Source of the DNA: Lachnospiraceae bacterium
GTDB taxonomy: Bacteria > Bacillota > Clostridia > Lachnospirales > Lachnospiraceae
Reading direction: 5' to 3'
Length of the DNA: 64,000 bases
Assembly (NCBI GenBank): GCA_015056765.1
Contig: SVFQ01000002.1
Coordinates: 62,001 to 126,000 of the forward strand
Positions 24,020 through 33,115 of this stretch are shown here, piece by piece. The translations under genes were made by a program, and so were the position numbers. Every line of letters begins with the position of its first letter. Positions within the stretch are counted from its first letter, which is position 1. The notes under the pieces are model-generated. The model was not told where the DNA came from and ran no database searches. It was given only the letters and a program-made list of their open reading frames with translations.

Positions 24020-25641
24020 GCATCTTTCTCCGCTATGATTTGTGCTATCTTCACCCCATCCATGGCGGCAGAAGTAATTCCGCCGGCATAGCCTGCACCT
24101 TCTCCACAAGGATACAGCCCTTCTATATTGGCAAATCCCGACTCCTCTCTCGGAATTCGTATAGGAGATGAAGTTCTGCTTTCTACACCGCAAAGCCATA
24201 CTTCACGACTTGCAAAGCCCTTAATCTTTCTGTTGATATCTTCCATTCCGCTGATGAAACTTTGCTGCAACTCCAAAGGGAGTACTGGCGATAAATCAGC
24301 CTCTTGATATAATCCCTTTAAATCCGGAGTAAAAGCTTCCATGGAGTTTGTTTCATCAAACTCCTTTATCATACCATGTTTTGCGATTTCTTTCCGAAAA
24401 TCTCCGTATTTTTGAATTGGAATTTTGCCCTTTGCTGCAGCAAAGGCTGCCTCTTCCATCTTCCGCTGAAACGCAATTCCCTTAAGTGCCTCCGGATACT
24501 CTTTCGCTTCCGGAATCTGAAAGTCCTCCGGATTCACCGCTACGATAATGGCAGAGTTGGCTGACTGGCTATTGCGACCATGATAGGACATACCATTTAC
24601 AGCCAGGCGTCCCTCCTCACTGGAAGCATTCACCACATAGCCTCCCGGACACATACAGAAGCTATAAACGCCTCTGCCGCTTTCCGATTTAGCAGTCACC
24701 TTATAAGCAGCAGCCCCAAGTTCCTTAACAACCGAGGTACCATACTGACTTTGATTGATAAACTGCTGTGGATGGATGACGCGATACCCTACCGCAAAAG
24801 GCTTTGCCTCCATAGAAATGCCAGCCTGACATAGTACTTGGAAGGTGTCTCTGGCACTATGTCCAATGGCTAGCACCACAGCATCTGCAGGAATCTCCTC
24901 ATCTCCAACAAATACAGAATGTATTTTACCATCTTGAATACCAAACTTTGTTACCTTTGCGTGAAATCTCACTTCACCGCCATGCTGTAAGATATCTTCT
25001 CGCATACGTTTTACGATACCTTGCAGCAAATCTGTCCCAAGGTGTGGCTTATGATCATAGAGAATTTCTTCCGGTGCTCCATACTCCACAAAAGTTTGCA
25101 GTACATAACGATTACGGCCACTGACATCCTTAACCAAGGTATTTAGCTTGCCATCTGAAAAGGTACCGGCACCACCTTCACCAAATTGAATATTGGACTC
25201 CGTGTTCAGCTTTCCGCTACTCCAGAATTGATCTACGTCAGCCTGACGTTCCTCTACCGCTGCGCCTCTTTCCAAAACCAAAGGTTTATAACCTGCTTTG
25301 GCTAGTTCCAGCCCGCAGAAAAGACCAGCCGGCCCCATACCAATCACCACAACTTTTTGCTTTGGCGCTTTTGGTGCCGGGAAAACATAGGGTGCATCGG
25401 TATAAAGCGCTACATCCTGGTTTTTTTGATTTTTCGCAAGTATTTTATTTTCGTTCTTCAGTTCACAAATCAGGGTGTACAGGAAAAAAAGCTGTGGCTT
25501 TTTTCTTGCATCTAAGCTGCGACGTAGAATCTGAATCGTAAGGATATCCTCGTCTTTGCACCCAAGTTTTTTGCAAATCGCCTTCCGCATTTCCCTGTCA
25601 CCATGAGGAATCTGACATTTTACCTGATTGATTTTTAACAT
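24016..25641 (-). CDS. NAD(P)/FAD-dependent dehydrogenase, COG2509 type
   Basis: A 541-residue flavoprotein. An N-terminal extension (about 1-90) precedes the FAD-binding dinucleotide fold ('VVVIGMGPAGLFCGLELAKA', then 'VLERG'). Other family features are 'NIQFGEGGAGTFSDGKL', 'GYRVIHPQQFINQSQYG', 'FCMCPGGYVVNASSEEGRLAVNG' and the C-terminal 'LYPCGEGAGYAGGITSAAMDG'. The family is widespread, and its electron donor and acceptor are not known to me. It overlaps a second flavoprotein gene upstream by seven bases and proB downstream by four, so all are probably co-translated. Confidence 0.9.
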   Translation of the reverse strand: MLKINQVKCQIPHGDREMRKAICKKLGCKDEDILTIQILRRSLDARKKPQLFFLYTLICELKNENKILAKNQKNQDVALYTDAPYVFPAPKAPKQKVVVIGMGPAGLFCGLELAKAGYKPLVLERGAAVEERQADVDQFWSSGKLNTESNIQFGEGGAGTFSDGKLNTLVKDVSGRNRYVLQTFVEYGAPEEILYDHKPHLGTDLLQGIVKRMREDILQHGGEVRFHAKVTKFGIQDGKIHSVFVGDEEIPADAVVLAIGHSARDTFQVLCQAGISMEAKPFAVGYRVIHPQQFINQSQYGTSVVKELGAAAYKVTAKSESGRGVYSFCMCPGGYVVNASSEEGRLAVNGMSYHGRNSQSANSAIIVAVNPEDFQIPEAKEYPEALKGIAFQRKMEEAAFAAAKGKIPIQKYGDFRKEIAKHGMIKEFDETNSMEAFTPDLKGLYQEADLSPVLPLELQQSFISGMEDINRKIKGFASREVWLCGVESRTSSPIRIPREESGFANIEGLYPCGEGAGYAGGITSAAMDGVKIAQIIAEKDA

Positions 25642-26924
25642 AATTCTTTTGCTCTTCTTGCCGCATTTCTACCGGCGATGATACCGCTGGCAAATGCGAA
25701 GTGTAGATTGAACCCTCCGCAGTTCCCATCTACATTCAGGACTTCGCCACATACAAAAATATCGGTAGGTTTTTGTCCTTTTTCCCCGTCAAAGTATTGC
25801 AGTTCCTTCGAAACATGCGAAAGAGGTATACCACCTCTGGAAACCTGAGACTCACTTAAGTCTCCGGTATGTGCTATAGCAAAGGTAAACGTCTTGGCTA
25901 AGCGGAGAACATCCATGGCTTTTTCTATGCTTAATGGCTGCTTTTTTATAGATAAATCTACGCCTACTTCTTTGCACAAAAGACTTAATAGCTGTTCCGG
26001 GAAAATACCACCTAAAAGAGATTTTGCATAGGTTAAACCTGACTTTTGTCTACTTTCAAGCATGGTCTCTAAAGCCTCTAAAGAGTACTCGGGTAGTAAA
26101 TCCAGTTTCAGCTGGACCTTTTGATTTTCTTCTAAAGCCTGTGCCGCACTGCCGGACACTTGGAATACCACAATACCACTTAAGGCATCTTTGGTAAATT
26201 GAATTTCTCCATAGTCTCGCTCTGCCTCTGCATCGTCCACTATAAGAGATACCTTGCCCTTCATGCGAAGACCTTTTAATACATCCAGTCTAGGCTTGTC
26301 TGTATCGGCTACATAGCACTTGGTGAGTGCCGGTTTGTAGGGCCAAAAGGTAAAAGACGTCGGATGATTCAGAAATTGCATAAACACCTTTTCGTCCATG
26401 CGCATCAAACCACCAGCCATAGAACCTGTAGCCACTATAACAGTTCTGCAAGTCTCACCATTTACAAAATAATGATAGCCCGAATCGTATTCCGGATCTC
26501 TTCCGGGTAAGGCTGAGGTGATGCCACAGCAAAAATTACCGGTCTCAATCTTACCTCCAAAGTCATAGACACGCTGTCCTAATAAGTCTCTTACTAAGGC
26601 AGCGTTCTCATGATACGGGTAATAGTACCCATTCTTTTCTCGACAAAGAAGTCCTAAAGCGTTGAATTCTCGAATCAGCACTTCAGGAGTGATTTTCTCT
26701 AAAATACCTTTCAATTTCTCAATATCATCGGTATGGTAATGAGAAACAAAACCTGCTTCTTTATTGGTTAAATTGCATTTGCCATTTCCGGTGACAGTAA
26801 TCTTCTTTCCATACTCCGGTAATGCATCTATTACCTTGACGCTGGCGCCTTCTTTTGCTGCCTGTATTGCTGCCATAAGTCCGGAAGCGCCACCGCCAAT
26901 CACTATTACATCATACATCGGCAT
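25635..26924 (-). CDS. NAD(P)/FAD-dependent oxidoreductase, YhiN/HI0933 family
   Basis: A flavoprotein of 429 residues. The N-terminal FAD motif is 'VIVIGGGASGLMAAIQAA'; 'VTGNGKCNLTN' and 'SRGGIPLSHVSKE' are family signatures, and the C-terminus has 'FVCGEVLNVDGNCGGFNLHFAFASG'. Homologues are annotated variously as aminoacetone oxidase-like or BaiN-like, but the true substrate is uncertain. I chose the ATG at 26924, eight bases after GGAGG inside the end of the upstream membrane-protein gene (14-base overlap). Confidence 0.9.
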   Translation of the reverse strand: MPMYDVIVIGGGASGLMAAIQAAKEGASVKVIDALPEYGKKITVTGNGKCNLTNKEAGFVSHYHTDDIEKLKGILEKITPEVLIREFNALGLLCREKNGYYYPYHENAALVRDLLGQRVYDFGGKIETGNFCCGITSALPGRDPEYDSGYHYFVNGETCRTVIVATGSMAGGLMRMDEKVFMQFLNHPTSFTFWPYKPALTKCYVADTDKPRLDVLKGLRMKGKVSLIVDDAEAERDYGEIQFTKDALSGIVVFQVSGSAAQALEENQKVQLKLDLLPEYSLEALETMLESRQKSGLTYAKSLLGGIFPEQLLSLLCKEVGVDLSIKKQPLSIEKAMDVLRLAKTFTFAIAHTGDLSESQVSRGGIPLSHVSKELQYFDGEKGQKPTDIFVCGEVLNVDGNCGGFNLHFAFASGIIAGRNAARRAKELC

Positions 26925-28569
26925 CGTCGCCACCTCCGAATCTTCTCAGAGAAACCACGTCAAAGCGGCTACTAAGCACACTACCTAATGGAACATATCT
27001 GACTTCTTCCCCCTGGAAAATCGGTAAAATGGAAACAAGTACTATGTAAAACAAAACATAAACCAAACCACAAACAAGAAATGCTGCAAGGGGAAGCCAT
27101 GTTTTGCAAGCTGCATGATAAAACACATACAAGATAAAACCAGGTATCAGAGCTATGGTCATATTCAGCAATACGGAATGCATGTAAATCATGGAAATAT
27201 GGCAATACCGGTAAATATGGAAAATCGAATAGCCGCAATAAATCACCAAGTAAATCATTGCTCCCAGGACGACTCCATAACCACTCATATCCATAGCCAA
27301 AATGAAAATACCGGAAAATACACATTGCACCAGTAAAGCGACCAAAGCGACTAACAAAGAGTAGCTCTCAACATTACATAGTCCCATAATCTTTTCAAAA
27401 ATCAAAAGTGCTGACACACCAAAAATAAGAAAACCTCCAAAGCAAATCATATTGCCATAGTTTTCCGGTATCGTTTGGCCAGATAGCAATTCCACAAAGC
27501 TTTTGCCTACTACAAAAAATAAAACAGAGATTGGTAGCGCTATGGCAAATAATCCTCGAATCAAACCATGAATCTGTGCTTTTAAAACACGAACGTCATG
27601 ATTTTTCGCTGAAATTTTCATAGGTTTATCCATAGGCAAAGTTAAAATACGGAATAAGAGAGCCAGTAAATAGGCGCTTGGCATCAAAGCTCCAAACAAA
27701 ACTCCCGGCAAAGTCATATCCATACGCAGGTTTTCTCCCGGTGCCATCTGTTTGCATATAAATAAACTGCTAATACAAAGGCCAAGCACCAATGCCGACT
27801 TATGCAATCCCATTGGTAGCGAATTACCAAGAAGCACTTTGGCATCTTCTACCAGGCTTCCCGGTATAGAGCCATTGTCTTTTCTTTTTTGTAAACTGAA
27901 GTCATCCCGCAATAAAAAACGAAATAAAATAGCCACAAGCAAAGACAGAAGAATTGCAACACCTGTCCCGACCAAAGCCCCGGCAGCCTTATATACCGTC
28001 ATCACTTCTTCATTTCGCAAAAGGTCCGCAGCAACCTTTCCATAGTGCGCAAAAAGCTCTGATCCAATAAAGGAGCCGAAAAAGATCAATACAACGCATA
28101 AAAACTGCAGCATCTTGGCAAGTTTTGGGATTCCCATGCCATAAATGAATCTGCAGTACAGATAATAAACCGAATATAAGAAAAACAGAATTGCACAAAG
28201 CTTAATAATCAAGGAAATATGTAGGGAGCGGAACAACACTAACCCTATCTGATCACTAAAGAAAAAACCAAGAAGTGCAATGCACAAACTCCAGGCCATG
28301 GAAAAACCACAACCGCTTCTGAATAAATGAGACCCACGAACATAGGCGCCTCTGGAAATCTCATGTTTTAAATTGGAACCTATGAAACTCCCGGTAGGAC
28401 TTACCGTAAGGGAAAATAGCGTCCAAAAGAAAAGGGCACTAAGCCCTATATATCCAATTCCTGTTAAGGAACAGCTTCTTAACAATAATAAAAAATTCAG
28501 CATTAAAAGAAGCGGAGTTCCTATTGCAATATATTCAGCTTTTATGCCGGCATTTTTCCGTCTAGTCAT
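26911..28569 (-). CDS. Multi-pass membrane protein, possible MOP-superfamily flippase-like
   Basis: About 552 residues with 13-14 hydrophobic segments evenly spread along the chain, the pattern of MATE/MVF/polysaccharide flippases. Charged loops are short, and there is no obvious signal peptide or soluble domain. The sequence is too divergent for me to assign a substrate; lipid-linked sugar export is a possibility only. The start at 28569 follows GAGG six bases away; an ATG 12 bases upstream overlaps the ybeY stop. It sits between ybeY and two flavoprotein genes, with overlaps on both sides. Confidence 0.6.
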   Translation of the reverse strand: MTRRKNAGIKAEYIAIGTPLLLMLNFLLLLRSCSLTGIGYIGLSALFFWTLFSLTVSPTGSFIGSNLKHEISRGAYVRGSHLFRSGCGFSMAWSLCIALLGFFFSDQIGLVLFRSLHISLIIKLCAILFFLYSVYYLYCRFIYGMGIPKLAKMLQFLCVVLIFFGSFIGSELFAHYGKVAADLLRNEEVMTVYKAAGALVGTGVAILLSLLVAILFRFLLRDDFSLQKRKDNGSIPGSLVEDAKVLLGNSLPMGLHKSALVLGLCISSLFICKQMAPGENLRMDMTLPGVLFGALMPSAYLLALLFRILTLPMDKPMKISAKNHDVRVLKAQIHGLIRGLFAIALPISVLFFVVGKSFVELLSGQTIPENYGNMICFGGFLIFGVSALLIFEKIMGLCNVESYSLLVALVALLVQCVFSGIFILAMDMSGYGVVLGAMIYLVIYCGYSIFHIYRYCHISMIYMHSVLLNMTIALIPGFILYVFYHAACKTWLPLAAFLVCGLVYVLFYIVLVSILPIFQGEEVRYVPLGSVLSSRFDVVSLRRFGGGDDADV

Positions 28570-28577
28570 AGTTTGCC

Positions 28578-29078
28578 TCATTCTCTGGTGATTTTAAGTT
28601 TCTGTAGAATTGCTTCCTGCTTACTTTCCATTACCTTTGCTTCATCTTCTTCCATATGATCATATCCGCAAAGATGAAAAAGACTGTGAGCCACCAAAAA
28701 AGCAAATTCTCTTTTTAAGGAATGGCCATATGCCTCAGCCTGTTCTCTAACTTTATCTTCGCTAATCATAATGTCTCCCAGCATAAGTTCTCCCGTATCC
28801 GGGTCAAAGCAATCCGCTTCGTGATCTTCTGCTTCGGAAAAATCACCTGGGGTTTCAAAATGCAGGTTCGGAAAAGATAGTACATCCGTTGCACGATCAA
28901 TTTGACGGAAAGAAGCGTTCACAGCCTGTATTTCATCATTATCCGTAAGAGTCAGGTTCACAGTAACATCATAAGGACAAGCCTCCTCTTCCATCACAGC
29001 CTGCAAAACCTGATTTGTCACTTCTTCCAAATCAAATCCTAAATTACCTTCCGTTTCGATTGAGACGTATGAAGTCAT
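28578..29078 (-). CDS. ybeY: Endoribonuclease / rRNA maturation factor YbeY
   Basis: A zinc metalloprotein needed for 16S rRNA 3' end maturation and ribosome quality control. The signature HSLFHLCGYDH (H-x3-H-x5-H, about residues 129-139) is intact. The middle has 'LTDNDEIQAVNASFRQIDRA', 'TDVLSFP' and 'LGDIMIS' as in the family. Length is 166 aa. AAGGA precedes the ATG at 29078, which lies inside the end of the HD-like gene (35-base overlap). phoH lies two genes upstream, the usual partner in Firmicutes. Confidence 0.96.
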   Translation of the reverse strand: MTSYVSIETEGNLGFDLEEVTNQVLQAVMEEEACPYDVTVNLTLTDNDEIQAVNASFRQIDRATDVLSFPNLHFETPGDFSEAEDHEADCFDPDTGELMLGDIMISEDKVREQAEAYGHSLKREFAFLVAHSLFHLCGYDHMEEDEAKVMESKQEAILQKLKITRE

Positions 29079-30225
29079 AATACAATCCTTCTTCCAAAAG
29101 TTCTTTTCTAAGGGTGTTCATTTCCATAACGGAAATCATAGAGTGATTCAAAACACCGGTTTCTATCTTCTTATCTACTAAGCGATTTACAATCTGGGCA
29201 TATTGCGCAGTTGGATCCGTATTCTTATCTGCGAAATACTCCAAGGTCGTAATCAGGCTATCGCAAAAAATAACAACAGTGGTTTCTTTCGTTAGATTTG
29301 AATGATCCAGTTCTCTAAGCTGCCTGATAATCTTTCTGGCAGAATCCGGGAAACGATGTTCTTCCATAATGGTTTCGATATCAGATTCTCCCAGTATCAA
29401 ATCTGCTTTTTGATAATAAGCCGCCATCTTTGCACTATCCACGTCCATGCCTAAATCGGAACAGATACGGACTGCCAGATAGGCTGTATGAATCCCATGA
29501 TAATAGTCATTTCTAGACTTTTCACGCATAGCCGCCATCAGTGGATACTCTGGATCGTTGATGGTCTGAACCAAGTTCTTTTGTGGCAAAATCACTTGAT
29601 TGCAAAACACCTGCAAAAGTAAAAACAATACAATGGTACCAAGAAGCACATTTACCCCGGGAAGAATAAAGGTGCTAACGGATAAATTCTGGGTTTGTAA
29701 TAATAAGTCGTTAGAAAACAGCATCAAAAACTGCATCATAACGGAAATAAACAAAGGAACTCGATACTTGCATTCCTCATCCAGGGAAGAAAACAGCATG
29801 ATACCTAACACACCCGGAATAAAATACATGGAAAAAACGCTGACTGATGTGATACCACTGCAAAACAGAGTAATCATCAAAAGCATGGTACCACCGGAAA
29901 GTCCTGTCAAAGCATTACTGAATAAAAACAGTAATACAAAGATAGGTAAAAACATCCAAGTGGTCTCCGGCAACAAAGAAAACGCTACTGCTACTAAAAT
30001 ACCAATTTCCATTGGTACATAGAAGCGCAGAATCATTTTCTTATTATCAAATAAAAGCACATCTTTCACATAAGAGAATGCAAAAGCAATTACCGTTACC
30101 AGTGCAAAAAGACCAACAGAAATGGTGTTTCTCGCAATGGTTATGGTATCCACATGAAATATCAAGCCTCTGGCAATGGTACTGGCAATTGCCAGCAAAA
30201 AGATAAATATGCTATGGCATATCAT
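29044..30225 (-). CDS. PgpH-like membrane protein with degenerate HD domain
   Basis: The first roughly 210 residues form about seven membrane segments. The rest aligns with the cytoplasmic HD domain of PgpH-type cyclic-di-AMP phosphodiesterases: 'DPEYPLMAAMREKSRNDYYH' matches the linker before the HD core, and 'AKMAAYYQKADL' takes the place of the usual 'ARVGAYYHDIGK'. The HD dyad is therefore lost (Gln-Lys), and the later His pair (HHGT in the family) is also missing. The roughly 300-residue outside domain of full PgpH is absent. Position between phoH and ybeY is the normal pgpH slot. It is probably a pseudo-enzyme. The ATG at 30225 has AAGG; a longer frame from 30279 would overlap phoH. Confidence 0.8.
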   Translation of the reverse strand: MICHSIFIFLLAIASTIARGLIFHVDTITIARNTISVGLFALVTVIAFAFSYVKDVLLFDNKKMILRFYVPMEIGILVAVAFSLLPETTWMFLPIFVLLFLFSNALTGLSGGTMLLMITLFCSGITSVSVFSMYFIPGVLGIMLFSSLDEECKYRVPLFISVMMQFLMLFSNDLLLQTQNLSVSTFILPGVNVLLGTIVLFLLLQVFCNQVILPQKNLVQTINDPEYPLMAAMREKSRNDYYHGIHTAYLAVRICSDLGMDVDSAKMAAYYQKADLILGESDIETIMEEHRFPDSARKIIRQLRELDHSNLTKETTVVIFCDSLITTLEYFADKNTDPTAQYAQIVNRLVDKKIETGVLNHSMISVMEMNTLRKELLEEGLYYDFIRLNRNGR

Positions 30226-30232
30226 AATTGCC

Positions 30233-31222
30233 TTATTTTTGTTTTGTTTCTTTTCCCCGTTTACGCTGTTTTGCTTCATAAGTCTCGTATGCCTTTACAA
30301 TTTTTTGTACCAAAGGATGACGTACAACGTCCTTACTGGTCAGTTCGCAGAAGGCGATTCCTTCCACACTTTTCAGTACAGTCCGCGCCACATCCAGTCC
30401 TGATTTTGTACCAGGAGCCAAATCCTTTTGGGAAGCATCACCTGTGATCACAACTTTTGAACCAAAGCCAATTCTGGTCAGGAACATTTTCATTTGTGCA
30501 GGCGTGGTATTCTGAGCTTCATCCAGAATGATATAAGCATTGTCCAAAGTACGACCCCTCATATAGGCCAAAGGAGCGACTTCAATCAATCCTTTTTCCA
30601 TATTTTTCTGAAAGGTCTCAGCCCCCATAATGTCATACAATGCATCATATAAAGGTCGAAGATAAGGATCCACCTTACTTTGTAAGTCTCCCGGTAAAAA
30701 ACCAAGCTTTTCTCCGGCTTCTATAGCAGGTCTCGTAAGAATAATACGGGATACTTCCTCATTTTTAAAGGCTGTAATGGCCATTGCCATAGCAAGGTAG
30801 GTCTTACCTGTTCCTGCAGGTCCAAGGCCAAACACCACCATATTATCCTTAATGGCATCTACATACTTCTTTTGTCCTAAGGTTTTTGGCTTAATGGGCT
30901 TGCCGGAAACACTATGACAAATGCAATCTTTATCTATACTGGTTAAAAGTTCCTCTTGTTTTTCCTGTTCTAGAGTCATGGCATAATTCACATTCTGTTC
31001 TTCAATTTGGTTTCCACGCATGGACAGTTCTAACAGTTGTTGTAGAATGCGCTCCACAGAATCTACGTTTTCCTTCTGTCCCATAATCTTCAAGGTGCCA
31101 TTCCGGTCCACTAAAGTCACATGGTAATGTTCCTCTAAAGACCTGCGATACGCATCTTTTGCCCCAAACACATTTTGCTCATGATCAAAAGGAATACTAA
31201 ATTCTCTGGTGTAAGCTTCCAT
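30233..31222 (-). CDS. phoH: PhoH-family ATPase
   Basis: A 329-residue P-loop protein: 'GPAGTGKTYLAMAMAITAF' (Walker A), 'YIILDEAQNTTPAQMKMFL' (Walker B and a helicase-like motif) and 'SKVVITGDASQKDLAPG'. The N-terminal part (about 10-100) resembles the KH-like PhoH N-domain. PhoH proteins are thought to act on RNA, and their conserved link to ybeY supports a role in RNA metabolism. The start at 31222 has a poorly spaced AAAGGA. Confidence 0.95.
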   Translation of the reverse strand: MEAYTREFSIPFDHEQNVFGAKDAYRRSLEEHYHVTLVDRNGTLKIMGQKENVDSVERILQQLLELSMRGNQIEEQNVNYAMTLEQEKQEELLTSIDKDCICHSVSGKPIKPKTLGQKKYVDAIKDNMVVFGLGPAGTGKTYLAMAMAITAFKNEEVSRIILTRPAIEAGEKLGFLPGDLQSKVDPYLRPLYDALYDIMGAETFQKNMEKGLIEVAPLAYMRGRTLDNAYIILDEAQNTTPAQMKMFLTRIGFGSKVVITGDASQKDLAPGTKSGLDVARTVLKSVEGIAFCELTSKDVVRHPLVQKIVKAYETYEAKQRKRGKETKQK

Positions 31223-31226
31223 ATTT

Positions 31227-32528
31227 TTACAGAATTCCTTTGATAAATGGTTTTTTCTCTACCGGTGCATCCGCAATCGTATAAGCCTTTAAGAAACGCT
31301 CTTTTGCGGTTTCCAGTTTTTCTCGATCATTGGCGTGGATTACAGCAAGGGTATCTCCCTCTTTTACCTGATCTCCCACTTTTTTTGTCAGTACAAGACC
31401 AACCGTTAAATCTATCTCGCTTTCTTTGGTCTCACGGCCGCCGCCTAGGATTAAAGAGCAAATACCAATTTCATCGCATTCGATATGTTCGATACAACCA
31501 GACTTGGGTGCCTTGATTTCTTCGATTATCTTGGCCTTTGGGAATTCCTCCGGATGGTCTACAAATCTACCATCACCGCCCTGTGCTTCTACAAATTCTT
31601 TGAATTTTGCCAAAGCTTTTCCGCTGGAAATGGATTCCTCACACATCTTGCGACCTTCTTCTTTATCTTTCGCAAGATGCCCTGCCACCAGCATGAGAGA
31701 ACCTAAGGTCAAGCACAGTTCATAAAAGTCTTCCGGTCCGTTACCACGTAAGGTTTCAATTGCTTCCTGTACCTCTAAAATATTACCAACTGCATATCCA
31801 AGGGGCTGGTCCATATCAGAGATAACAGCATAAGTATCTCTTCCGGCGCCACGTCCGATACCGGTCATTTCCTTTGCCAAAGCAAAGGCATCTTCTTCGG
31901 ATTTCATGAATGCACCACTTCCGGTCTTTACATCCAGTACAATAGCATCTGCACCAGCTGCAAGTTTTTTACTCATAATGGAACTTGCGATCAAAGACAT
32001 ATTATCTACAGTTGCGGTTACGTCTCTAAGGGCATATAATTTCTTATCCGCAGGAGCCAAATCTGCAGTCTGACCCATAATGGCAACACCTACTTTATTC
32101 ACTTGGTTGATAAACTGATCCGTATCAATTCCGGTGCTAAAACCAGGAAAACTTTCCAGTTTGTCGATGGTACCGCCGGTATGGCCTAAGCCTCTACCAC
32201 TCATTTTTGCTACTTTTAAACCACAAGCAGCCACCATTGGGGTTAAGGTAAGAGATGTCTTATCTCCTACGCCGCCGGTACTATGTTTGTCTACTTTGCG
32301 ACCTTCAATACCTGACAAATCTAACATTTCACCGCTATGTGCCATAGCCATAGTCAGTTCCACAGTCTCTTCTTCATTCATTCCCTGAAAATAAATGGCC
32401 ATCATCATGGCTGACATCTGATAATCCGGAATTTCACCTTTTGTAAAGCCTTGCACCATATACTGGATTTCCTCTTTACTCAGGCTTTCCCCATTTCTTT
32501 TCTTCATGATCAAATCATACATTCTCAT
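31227..32528 (-). CDS. pdp: Pyrimidine-nucleoside phosphorylase
   Basis: Cleaves thymidine, uridine and deoxyuridine with phosphate to base and (deoxy)ribose-1-phosphate for salvage. The family signature 'KMSGRGLGHTGGTIDKLES' and the phosphate-site motif 'KHSTGGVGDKTSLTLTP' are present, and the C-terminal domain is complete. The ATG at 32528 after AGAGGT gives 433 aa, the family's standard size. It is a thymidine phosphorylase homologue (deoA), but pyrimidine specificity broader than thymidine is usual in Firmicutes. Confidence 0.95.
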   Translation of the reverse strand: MRMYDLIMKKRNGESLSKEEIQYMVQGFTKGEIPDYQMSAMMMAIYFQGMNEEETVELTMAMAHSGEMLDLSGIEGRKVDKHSTGGVGDKTSLTLTPMVAACGLKVAKMSGRGLGHTGGTIDKLESFPGFSTGIDTDQFINQVNKVGVAIMGQTADLAPADKKLYALRDVTATVDNMSLIASSIMSKKLAAGADAIVLDVKTGSGAFMKSEEDAFALAKEMTGIGRGAGRDTYAVISDMDQPLGYAVGNILEVQEAIETLRGNGPEDFYELCLTLGSLMLVAGHLAKDKEEGRKMCEESISSGKALAKFKEFVEAQGGDGRFVDHPEEFPKAKIIEEIKAPKSGCIEHIECDEIGICSLILGGGRETKESEIDLTVGLVLTKKVGDQVKEGDTLAVIHANDREKLETAKERFLKAYTIADAPVEKKPFIKGIL

Positions 32529-32557
32529 AATAAATACCTCTATTTCTTCACACAAAT

Positions 32558-33037
32558 CTATTTATGATAAGGTTCGTTATGGATAATTCGCATCCCTCTG
32601 TAAATCTGTTCCGATAAAATGACCCGCATCAGCTGATGCGGAAATGTCATATCGGAAAAGCTGATTTTTTCGTTTGCTCTTTTAGAAACACTTTCGTGTA
32701 GACCAAGAGAGCCGCCTATGATAAAACATATCTCTCCGGCATTTTGAATGGATATCTCCTCCAAACGTTTTGCGAATGCTACTGAATCGTATTTCTTACC
32801 TTTAATTTCCAACGTTATGACGTAAGCATCTTGCTTAATCTGTTTTAAAATTCTTTCCGCTTCTTTTTTCTTAATCTGTTCTTCTTGTGCAGGAGAAGCA
32901 TGATCCGGTGTGGCTTCATCCTCCACCTCCAGGATGGAAAACTTCCCATACCGCTTCATTCTTTTCTCATATTCTGCCACTGCATCTCGATAATAGGATT
33001 CTTTGATTTTCCCTACTGTAATGAGTTTGATATACAA
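32558..33037 (-). CDS. rlmH: 23S rRNA (pseudouridine1915-N3)-methyltransferase RlmH
   Basis: A SPOUT-class methyltransferase acting on helix 69 of 23S rRNA. The 159 residues match the family: 'YIKLITVGKIKESYYRDAVA' start, 'EYEKRMKRYGKF', 'CFIIGGSLGLHESV' and a C-terminal 'FPHQLMRVILSEQIYRGMRI' with His-Tyr-Lys end. The TTG at 33037 follows GGAGG with good spacing and gives exactly the family length; the frame extends 12 bases further up but through the ribosome site itself. Confidence 0.95.
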   Translation of the reverse strand: MYIKLITVGKIKESYYRDAVAEYEKRMKRYGKFSILEVEDEATPDHASPAQEEQIKKKEAERILKQIKQDAYVITLEIKGKKYDSVAFAKRLEEISIQNAGEICFIIGGSLGLHESVSKRANEKISFSDMTFPHQLMRVILSEQIYRGMRIIHNEPYHK

Positions 33038-33072
33038 TATTTCCTCCAAAAATCCCTGTTTCTAAAAATGGG

Positions 33073-33105
33073 ATAATCAGGCGAAAGATAATTCCGCCTG
33101 ATTAT
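33073..33105 (-). terminator. Hairpin terminator after the nfn genes
   Basis: An 11-bp perfect stem (ATAATCAGGCG with CGCCTGATTAT) has an 11-base loop. On the minus strand it is followed by CCCATTTTTAG, so the T-run is short and displaced. A TATAAT (33106-33101, minus) overlaps its first arm and could be a -10 for rlmH, but the -35 is poor. Confidence 0.6.
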
Positions 33106-33115
33106 ACCGTAAGCC

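Noticed and set aside
24020-24199. N-terminal extension of ProB
   Set aside because: It overlaps the preceding flavoprotein gene, is Arg/Cys-rich and unlike any kinase; the ATG at 24019 fits the family and the ATGA overlap.
33101-33106. TATAAT as an rlmH promoter
   Set aside because: The best -35 candidates at 15-17 base spacing are poor and the site is within a terminator hairpin; kept only as a remark.
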